The position numbers and the translations under genes are program-made. From Tetraselmis striata (taxonomy: Eukaryota > Chlorophyta > Chlorodendrophyceae > Chlorodendrales > Chlorodendraceae), in NCBI GenBank assembly GCA_006384855.1, contig VCJN01002189.1:1-64000 (forward strand): a DNA stretch of 64,000 nt, in the 5' to 3' direction. The notes under the pieces are model-generated. The model saw nothing but the letters and a program-made list of their open reading frames with translations, searched no databases and was not told the DNA's origin. Shown here piece after piece: positions 52,901 through 63,709 of the stretch; position 1 is the stretch's first letter; every line of letters starts with the position of its first letter.

Positions 52901-55900
52901 TGTCACGAGAGTTCAGGGCACACGCCATTCCGCGCGAGCGCAGAAGCTGTCGTTTGGCACCACCAGCCGTACCAATAGCAACAGCGCCCATGTTCCCTGC
53001 AAGCTGACACGCTGCCAGGCCGACGCCACCTGCAGCGCCATGCATAAGCAATCTAGATCCTGGCTGCATGCTGGCTGCGTCATGTAGCGCCTGCTCCACT
53101 GTCAGGAACACAGTTGGCACCGTGGCTGCGTCCACTAGCGACACCTGTATGAAAATGGCGCGTTATTATGCGCAACAAGCAAGACAATGCGGAAAACGAA
53201 TTGTTGGCATGGATACCACCCTGTCACACACATGGCAATAGGCATCACCTCATTAGGGCATGGAACCATGGTTAGGTCAGGGACCAGGGCATGCGAGCCA
53301 ATTGTGCCAGCGGCCAGGCCGAACACGCGATCGCCTACTGCGGGTGACCATCCGCTCTCTTGCATCTCAGCGCTTGGCTGCGCGCTGCATGCCGACACAA
53401 TGCCAGCGCAGTCGCCACCCGGCGCCCCGGGATCCCCAGGATACATGCCTAACACGTTCAGGACGTCCCGGAAGTTGATTCCTATCGCACAAACTGAGAG
53501 CGGCACGCAATGTCAGTACCCCATATGCATGCAATGTGATACAAGTAAAAATCAAAGCACAGTAGCACCGTTGCATGCCGGTCGTACTCTTGATAGCTAG
53601 CATCCCAGGCGGTGGGTCATCAAGAGCTCGCAGCTTCCGGGGCCGCATGTTTGAGAAAGCGCCCCTGGGCTCTGGCATGAGCTGGTACGGAGTGCGCAAT
53701 GGGCAGCCTGGGAGTGCTCTCAGGATTGGCACCATCTTTGAGCCGCCTCTGAAAACAAGCCCATCCGCCTCTGAGCTATCACAGAAGTCCGATGTACAAA
53801 GAACCTGGCCAACACAGCCAACACCAGCGTCCAAGCTGGAGTACCTAGCACCGCCGAAGTGTGCACCCTGGGACTCCATGGACACTGTTCGAATGAGGCC
53901 CTGTACAAAGGCACTGGCGACTTGTCTGGCCTTTCGTATCCGGCTTGGCATTGGTGATGCTTCGCAGATGGTATCAGGAAGCATCCACCGCATGCCCAAT
54001 GGTACGCTCTGCGACAGTGCGCCCTGACAGACGACAGCCCGTCAGGAGGGAGACAGATTCAGATGTCCATATATCAGCAAGACAGCGATCATACAGGGCT
54101 TTGGGGGGCAGCCTCACCTGTACAGCAGATATCAACGAGCTGCACATGCTGGCTGGTTCTTGACTTAACACATTCAGAAGAGGGATCTCTCTTCTCGCAC
54201 TCAGCACCCAGCTCGCGGGACCTTGGAGGCTGTCTGACGCGGCCCAGACAATGTCAAGTATGTCGTGAGAAAACTTGGGCCGATGTACAACCTTGGCAGC
54301 GGTCCCTTTAAGCGCAGCTGAGCCTGACATTGGCCTCGACTGGAGACCTGAGATGGTAATATCCTGGCGCCCGTGATCTTCAGGTGTGAGACCATGATTG
54401 TGTGACCGCTGCCCTGGCACATTCTCCGTCAGGACAGAGAAGGCGTAGTGTGTGTGCTGACTTGCTGTACTTCCTGATACGGAAAGCTTGCTCATGTCCA
54501 TGCCAACAGGGACATATGTTGGGTCTGATTGATTGTACTCCACAAGCTGTGTGGCGATATGGATTCCGTTGTCAAGAACAGCTGGATTGGCAATCATTGA
54601 TGATGCAGACTGAGCAGATTGCTGAGGAACGCTGACTCCAGCTACAACATGGGGATACGGACTGCTTGCTGTAGCAACAAACCAAGACCGGCCAACCAAG
54701 TCTTCCCTGGTCTGCCATGTATCAGAAGCCAAAGACATGCATTTCAGATCTCCTGCGAGGTTGACTCTGGTGCTCCCGCTGCTGTTGTTGCTGCTGATCG
54801 TGATGCGCGATTGCGCAGTCGAGATCTTCCACTGAATGGTCTGCAGACTGCTGCCAGCTCCGCTTTGAAGGATAAGGGGTTGAGGCAGCGTGGCATTTAA
54901 CAGCATGACATACTCCGCCAATTCAGCTGTTCCTTGCACCTCGGTAAGAGCATGTCGGGCGCCGGCAACAACCACTTCCAAAGATCCAGCGCCGGGAAAT
55001 ATTGCATTTCCCAACACCTGTAAGACACACAAACCCACCGCGTGAGAGTAAATCTATTTCGATAACACTGCAGGACCACAATGCCACAGAAAATACTTCC
55101 AGTGCAGTGAAATCATACCTTGTGATCCCACAGAAACGCCAGCCTCCCTCCTCCCACCATCCCCTCCAGCACCACCTCTCCTCCGCCCACCGCTCCTCCC
55201 ACCCTCTCCAGCACATAGTGCGCCGCCGGTAGCACGTAGCTCCTTGCCCGCACCCATGCCGCCAGCCTGCTCTCCCTCGCCTGCTTTGCTCCTGCCCCCG
55301 CACCTCCCACCACCACATGGGCATTTGTCCCCATGTACGCAAAGCTCGACGTCCCCACACACACCGCCTCCCGCGCCCATGCTGTCCCGCCGCCTTGTCG
55401 TGGGGCGCTCCACACCGCACTGCCATCCTCCCTCCGGCCCATCACTGCCTCCACATACTTGTTCATCTCCCGCAGATGGGTCAGCGCCGTCACCAGCATG
55501 GACCGCTCCGGCAGCATGCCAAACACCATGCCCATCAGCCCGGCCGCCGCCTCAGAGTGTGACACACTGGACTTGGCTGCCTGCAGCGACACCGGCTGCC
55601 TCCCTCTGCTGGCCCCCACCACAGCCGTGGCCGCCCCCGCCTCAATGGGGTCGCCCAGCGCTGTGCCTGTGCCATGCATGCACAGCGCCTTCATGGCTGC
55701 CACCTCCACACCGCCGCTTCCCCATGCCGTCTGCAGCACCGCCTGCTGGGCGGGCCCATTTGGCGCTGTCAGGGAGCTGGAGCGCCCATCCTGGTTGACG
55801 GCAGACCCGCGCATCAGGCTGCACACCTCGCCCATGCCCAGCCCCGCCCGCCCCAGAACCAGGGTGATGCCGGCCTCGCCGCGCCCATAGCCATCCGCCT

Positions 55901-58900
55901 CGGCCGACAGCGTCTGGCACCGCCCGCAGCTGCTCAGCATCTGAGCGCTCACCAGGATGTCAACCAGCTCTGGCTCCAGCAGCAGGCTCACGCCACACAC
56001 CAGCGCCGCCTGGCTCTCCCCGCCCAGGATGCCATTGTGTGCCAGGTGCGCTGCCACCAGGGATGCACTGCACGCTGTGTCCAGGCTCAGGCTGGGCCCC
56101 TTCAGCCCAAACGTGTACGACAGCCTGCCTGCCGCCACACTGGAGTTGGTGCCGGTGGCATGGTACGCCACGTAGCCCTTGCGTGATGCCCCTCCCACCA
56201 CAGCGTGATAGTCCGCATGCCAGATGCCCACGTACACGCCCCAGTCGCTGCCGGCTGCCACCTCAGCCGCACCGCACCCCTGGACCGCCTCCCATCCCAA
56301 CTCCATCAGCAGCCGCTGCTGCGGATCCATCAGAGCGCTCTCCGAGCCAGACACGCCAAACAGCGTGCCATCAAACTCGCACACCTCTGGCAGCCACACG
56401 CCGTACCGGCTGGCAGTGCCCTCCTGCCCGCGGCCCTCCACATCCCACCGCCCCAGAGGCACCACCGCCACACAGTCCTGTTCTGCTCCCGCGCCCAGCA
56501 CATCATATGGCAGCCGAGCCGCCAGCGCATGGATGCCTGTCCACGTGGTAGCCTGCTCCTGCTCCAGTGCACCGATCAGACCCAGACCGGGCGCCGCAGC
56601 TGCCAGCTCCGGGGGTCCCTCTATCTGCCCCAGATGCGCTGCAAGGTCGCATATGGTGGGAAAGTCAAACAGCAGCGTTGCCGGCAGCTGCATCTCCAGC
56701 TCGCTCTCCAGGCTGCTGCGCAGCTCCACTGCCCCCAGAGAGTCAACTCCGGCTGCTGCCAGAGGCTCTGACACATCCACCTCCACCCCCAGCAGCTCCT
56801 GCACCACGCCTGCAATGCGCCGCTGCAGATCCTCCCGCACCGGCCTGCTCACTGCCGCAGCCTGGCCAGCCGGTGGGATTGCTCCTGCGCCAGGCTGCGG
56901 ACGTGGTAGCACCGCCTGCATGTGCGCACTCAGGTCCTCCACTGTTGGGTAATCAAACAGCAGCGTTGCCGGCAGCCTCACGCCAAAGCGCTCCTCCATG
57001 CTGCTGGTCAGCTCCACCGCTCCCAGCGAGTCCAGCCCAGCCGCCACCAGCGGCTCCACTCTGCCCACCTCTCGCCCCAGGATGCCCTCCACTGCCTCCA
57101 TGACCTCCTCCTCCGCAGATGCCACCGCTGCAGGTGCCGCACCAACCACTGCCATCGGCGCATCCACCACAGGCGCAGGCGCACTGCGCTGGGGGGCTAC
57201 CTCCACTGGACGCTTGCTGCCGCGGTACAGCTGCAGAAACTCCTCCGGCAGCCCGTAGGGCTGCGCCACGAATGTCTCCCACAGCATGGGCGACACCGCC
57301 ACCTGCACAGCCTGCCTGTCTCCCACTATCCTGCCCAGAGCCGCCAGGCCATCCTCCGCCTGCAGCAGCCCGATGCCTATCCTCTCCATACGCCGCGCCG
57401 TGCTGGGGTCCCGCGCAGCCATGCCGGAGCCGCTCCATGCTCCCCACTGCACGCTGACGCTGCCGATGCCCTGCTGCTTCCACAGTGTCGCCACCGCATC
57501 CAGCGCAGCATTCGCTCCTGAGTAGTTCAGCTGCCCAGGGGAGCCAAACAGAGAGGCTATCGACGAGAACAGCACCACCTCCTCCACTCCGCCGCCCACC
57601 AGAGTCATGCGGCTCCCCAACAGCCCCGCAACCTTGGGCCCAAAGACCTGCCTTGCCAGCTGGGCCGTCTGGTTCAGGATCGTCGCATCGGCAAGCACGC
57701 CACCCGCGTGCATCACTCCTTGCGCCTGCTTCCGTGCAGCCTCCCTCATGTCCTCTGCTGCCCCCACATTGCACATCTTGATGCCGGTACACACCGGGCT
57801 TGCCGTGCCTAGAAGGTTGGCTGCCTCACCAGTTGCCTTGCCGCTCCTTCCCAGCAGCGTCATGTGCTGCTGCCCCTGACCGGATAGCCAGGAAGCCACC
57901 AGGGTGCCCAGCACTCCGGTCCCTCCCGTGATCAGGGTGCTGCCGTGGGGACGGCCAGCAAGAGGAGTTGCCTGGCCTCCGGCTGGGGCCTGAGGGGCAA
58001 GCACAGGGACCAGGCTGAAGCCGGCCCTGAGGGAGCGGCTGCTGGGGGGTGGTGGGTGATGACCAGTGGGGATGGCCAGGGAGGCGAGGCTGGGCTGGGC
58101 GCCAGGCTGGAGAGGATCGGGGCTGGTGATGGAGCTGGTGAAGGTCCTGGTCTCCATGGCCACAGCACGAAGCATGCCATGCATCACTTCTGAGAAGGGT
58201 TGCTGGCCTTGAAATGGAACAATTCCAGGAACGATGCAGGCTCCGCGTGACGAGACGTCAATCCCCTTGCTGGCAGCACCGTGCTGTATCAGGGCTTGCA
58301 GAGCTCCCGCCAATGTTCCCCAGGTGTGGGTCATGGACGCACCATGGATAGATACAAATAACTGGGTCTCACCAGGGAGATCGCGGTCATTCCAGGAGAG
58401 ATCTGCTTGCCACTGGACTGACATGAGATTGTCTCCAGGAACACGCACAGGAGTTTGCTGTCCCATTGTCAGAGGTTTTGTAAGTAGTCCCCTGAGGGCG
58501 CCTGGCTGGCCCACTGCATCTTGTACTGTGAGCGACTGAAGCTTGCCATGCTCCTCAGCAATTGCAGCAACGCTAATTCCACCAGTAATTCCACACAAAG
58601 GCAGGATGTCAATGGAAGTTGGGACACGGGTTCCGCTAGTGCACTTGTAGACTTGCGAGGTGAGATGGAGGCTGGCATCCAAGACAGCTGGGTGAAAGAC
58701 ACAAGATGCACTGATTCCAGAGCCTGCAGCTTCAACATAGCCGGTAGCCGGACACGCGGCTCCAACACAAGAAGAGTCCAGAAGTAGAGACGCAGCATCA
58801 CCAGATTCTTGGGCTCGGCTCGGGCTCCCAAGGATGCACATACGCTTCCCAAACATGTGGTATCCCTTCTGACGGGATACTGGATCTCTGCTTGATACAT

Positions 58901-61900
58901 TGACTGCGCCAGACGCTGTATTCACTGAGCAGCACAAAATCACCTGGGATGAAGGTTTGTAGTAATTGCCTGTCGGCTTCATGACAAGAGGCTGAGGGAT
59001 GGTGGCACCCAGCAACAGTCCACGCTGTGTTGACCACCGGCTCAACGAGCTATCGATATTGTTGACCAAATCAGAAGCCGTAGCAATCACGTCAATGAAG
59101 CCAGCCCCAGGAAAGAGGCTCCTCTCCATAACCTGTCAGAAAAACGAATCGAATTTCAGCATACTGTTCTCAGCGCAAACAGAGCATTCGAATCAAGGCG
59201 GGGGGAAGGGGGGGGGGGGAGGAGGTTGAGCAGGCTACATGCCTTGTGATCCCACAGAAATGCCAGCCTCCCTCCTCCCACCATCCCCTCCAGCACCACC
59301 TCTCCTCCGCCCACCGCTCCTCCCACCCTCTCCAGCACATAGTGCGCCGCCGGTAGCACGTAGCTCCTTGCCCGCACCCATGCCGCCAGCCTGCTCTCCC
59401 TCGCCTGCTTTGCTCCTGCCCCCGCACCTCCCACCACCACATGGGCATTTGTCCCCATGTACGCAAAGCTCGACGTCCCCACACACACCGCCTCCCGCGC
59501 CCATGCTGTCCCGCCGCCTTGCCGTGGGGCGCTCCACACCGCACTGCCATCCTCCCTCCGGCCCATCACTGCCTCCACATACTTGTTCATCTCCCGCAGA
59601 TGGGTCAGCGCCGTCACCAGCATGGACCGCTCCGGCAGCATGCCAAACACCATGCCCATCAGCCCGGCCGCCGCCTCAGAGTGTGACACACTGGACTTGG
59701 CTGCCTGCAGCGACACCGGCTGCCTCCCTCTGCTGGCCCCCACCACAGCCGTGGCCGCCCCCGCCTCAATGGGGTCGCCCAGCGCTGTGCCTGTGCCATG
59801 CATGCATAGCGCCTTCATGGCTGCCACCTCCACACCGCCGCTTCCCCATGCCGTCTGCAGCACCGCCTGCTGGGCGGGCCCATTTGGCGCTGTCAGGGAG
59901 CTGGAGCGCCCATCCTGGTTGACGGCAGACCCGCGCATCAGGCTGCACACCTCGCCCATGCCCAGCCCCGCCCGCCCCAGAACCAGGGTGATGCCGGCCT
60001 CGCCGCGCCCATAGCCATCCGCCTCGGCCGACAGCGTCTGGCACCGCCCGCAGCTGCTCAGCATCTGAGCGCTCACCAGGATGTCAACCAGCTCTGGCTC
60101 CAGCAGCAGGCTCACGCCACACACCAGCGCCGCCTGGCTCTCCCCGCCCAGGATGCCGTTGTGTGCCAGGTGCGCTGCCACCAGGGATGCACTGCACGCT
60201 GTGTCCAGGCTCAGGCTGGGCCCCTTCAGCCCAAACGTGTACGACAGCCTGCCTGCCGCCACACTGGAGTTGGTGCCGGTGGCATGGTACGCCACGTAGC
60301 CCTTGCGTGATGCCCCTCCCACCACAGCGTGATAGTCCGCATGCCAGATGCCCACGTACACGCCCCAGTCGCTGCCGGCTGCCACCTCAGCCGCACCGCA
60401 CCCCTGGACCGCCTCCCATCCCGACTCCATCAGCAGCCGCTGCTGCGGATCCATCAGAGCGCTCTCCGAGCCAGACACGCCAAACAGCGTGCCATCAAAC
60501 TCGCACACCTCCGGCAGCCACACGCCGTACCGGCTGGCAGTGCCCTCCTGCCCGCGGCCCTCCACATCCCACCGCCCCAGAGGCACCACCGCCACACAGT
60601 CCTGTTCTGCTCCCGCGCCCAGCACATCATATGGCAGCCGAGCCGCCAGCGCATGGATGCCTGTCCACGTGGTAGCCTGCTCCTGCTCCAGTGCACCGAT
60701 CAGACCCAGACCGGGCGCCGCAGCTGCCAGCTCCGGGGGTCCCTCTATCTGCCCCAGATGCGCTGCAAGGTCGCATATGGTGGGAAAGTCAAACAGCAGC
60801 GTTGCCGGCAGCTGCATCTCCAGCTCGCTCTCCAGGCTGCTGCGCAGCTCCACTGCCCCCAGAGAGTCAACTCCGGCTGCTGCCAGAGGCTCTGACACAT
60901 CCACCTCCACCCCCAGCAGCTCCTGCACCACGCCTGCAATGCGCCGCTGCAGATCCTCCCGCACCGGCCTGCTCACTGCCGCAGCCTGGCCAGCCGGTGG
61001 GATTGCTCCTGCGCCAGGCTGCGGACGTGGTAGCACCGCCTGCATGTGCGCACTCAGGTCCTCCACTGTTGGGTAATCAAACAGCAGCGTTGCCGGCAGC
61101 CTCACGCCAAAGCGCTCCTCCATGCTGCTGGTCAGCTCCACCGCTCCCAGCGAGTCCAGCCCAGCCGCCACCAGCGGCTCCACTCTGCCCACCTCTCGCC
61201 CCAGGATGCCCTCCACTGCCTCCATGACCTCCTCCTCCACAGATGCCACCGCTGCAGGTGCCGCACCAACCACTGCCATCGGCGCATCCACCACAGGCGC
61301 AGGCGCACTGCGCTGGGGGGCTACCTCCACTGGACGCTTGCTGCCGCGGTACAGCTGCAGAAACTCCTCCGGCAGCCCGTAGGGCTGCGCCACAAATGTC
61401 TCCCACAGCATGGGCGACACCGCCACCTGCACAGCCTGCCTGTCTCCCACTATCCTGCCCAGAGCCGCCAGGCCATCCTCCGCCTGCAGCAGCCCGATGC
61501 CCATCCTCTCCATACGCCGCGCCGTGCTGGGGTCCCGCGCAGCCATGCCGGAGCCGCTCCATGCTCCCCACTGCACGCTGACGCTGCCGATGCCCTGCTG
61601 CTTCCACAGTGTCGCCACCGCATCCAGCGCAGCATTCGCTCCTGAGTAGTTCAGCTGCCCAGGGGAGCCAAACAGAGAGGCTATCGACGAGAACAGCACC
61701 ACCTCCTCCACTCCGCCGCCCACCAGAGTCATGCGGCTCCCCAACAGCCCCGCGACCTTGGGCCCAAAGACCTGCCTTGCCAGCTGGGCCGTCTGGTTCA
61801 GGATCGTCGCATCGGCAAGCACGCCACCCGCGTGCATCACTCCTTGCGCCTGCTTCCGTGCAGCCTCCCTCATGTCCTCTGCTGCCCCCACATTGCACAT

Positions 61901-63678
61901 CTTGATGCCGGTACACACCGGGCTTGCCGTGCCTAGAAGGTTGGCTGCCTCACCAGTTGCCTTGCCGCTCCTTCCCAGCAGCGTCATGTGCTGCTGCCCC
62001 TGACCGGATAGCCAGGAAGCCACCAGGGTGCCCAGCACTCCGGTCCCTCCCGTGATCAGGGTGCTGCCATGGGGACGGCCAGCAAGAGGAGTTGCCTGGC
62101 CTCCGGCTGGGGCCTGAGGGGCAAGCACAGGGATCAGTCTGAAGCCGGCCCTGAGGGAGCGGCTGCTCGGGGGCGGTGGGTGATGACCAGTGGGGATGGC
62201 CAGGGAGGCGAGGCTGGGCTGGGCGCCAGGCTGGAGAGGATCGGTGCTGGTGATGGAGCTGGTGAAGGTCCTGGTCTCCATGGCGAGAGTGCGCAGCACT
62301 CCGATCCATATATCAGAATCTAGACTTTCCCGCCGAGCATGAAGACGACTCGGGCTCATTGAGTCCAGCATCCCATTGCTGGTCGCAATAAGCACGATGT
62401 TCTTGATCTTTGCTTCGCATTGCAGAATTGCGGCCAGCTTGCTGAAGGCCTCGACAGCATATCCACAAGTGAGATCAATACTCTCCATCTGCTGAACAAT
62501 GCCGGCGTGGGTGTTAACAGTGTCGCTTGCTTGCAGCTGGACAGTCATGAGATGGGCATCTCCAGTGGTTGCTGAGTCCCTTGGAACCGGGATCGTTGGG
62601 ATAGATCTCAGTAAATTTGAATCACTTTTGACCTCAACAGCTGAGACGCCAGACAGTAATATTCGTGGCTCTGCTGTATCGCCGTGGCAACAATGGTGAC
62701 TGGAGATGCTGTGACGCTGTGCGTTGCCGGGCTTGATATATGCATGTCTGCGGTTGACCACCGAGGAAGACAAGACATCAGTTGCACCAAGCTCACTGAA
62801 TGCGTAGCACTGGCACCCGACAGGGATTATGGATCCGCTGCCCAGCCCATTCAGCGCCGCGCTCAGCTGCAACGAGGCGTCCAGCTTCGCAGGATGCAAG
62901 TGATAGTCTGCCGCCTCAGTTTGCGGCATTGACATGAGGCCGTTGGGCTCAATTGAAGATTTGTGCTTGAGGAGTTGGCTGCATCGATTGACTGTGGTCG
63001 CTTCAGGGTTATGGTCGCAGGAACGCTCTCCTGATGCACAACCTCCGAGATGAGCTGTCATGTGGAGTGCCGAGCGGCTGTTGATCTTACCGGAAGTTTT
63101 AGACTCCAAAGTTAGCGAAGCTCTAAGGCTGGATGCAGTGTACACAAATGCCAACTGGTGAGTTTCCCGCTTGGACATGATCAGGGGCGCCACGATTGAT
63201 GACTCCACAAGGGCATGGCAAGCGACTCGGCTGGTGAGCAACTGGCATGCGGAGGCTGCGGCTGTTTCCAGAAACGCGGCTGCTGGCAGCAGCACCTTGC
63301 CCTGCAAGCATACACAAATTATGTGTCGCCAATCTCAAACTGTTCTCATCCCGTATATCAGCTAGGTGCGGTGCATTGCGTGTGAGATTTGCATAGTTAT
63401 CCGAGGGAAAGGCGGCAACTAACCTGTACAATGTGGTGAGCGAAATAGGCGAGACGTGTAGAAGATCCCAGCCTCACTCGGCATTCGATGACCTGCCTTG
63501 TGTGCTGGAAGGAATCAGCAACACTCTCCAGGGGCCGGAAGTCGCACATCATCGCATGACGAGGCGGAGCCACCCAAGCTCGCTCAAGCTTCAAACACTG
63601 CTCTGCCGAGGTGGGTATGCAGGCATGATGCGCCTGCTTGGCCCTGGCATACACAACGTAGCAGTTTGTGCCCTGCGA

Positions 63679-63709
<31 letters not shown>

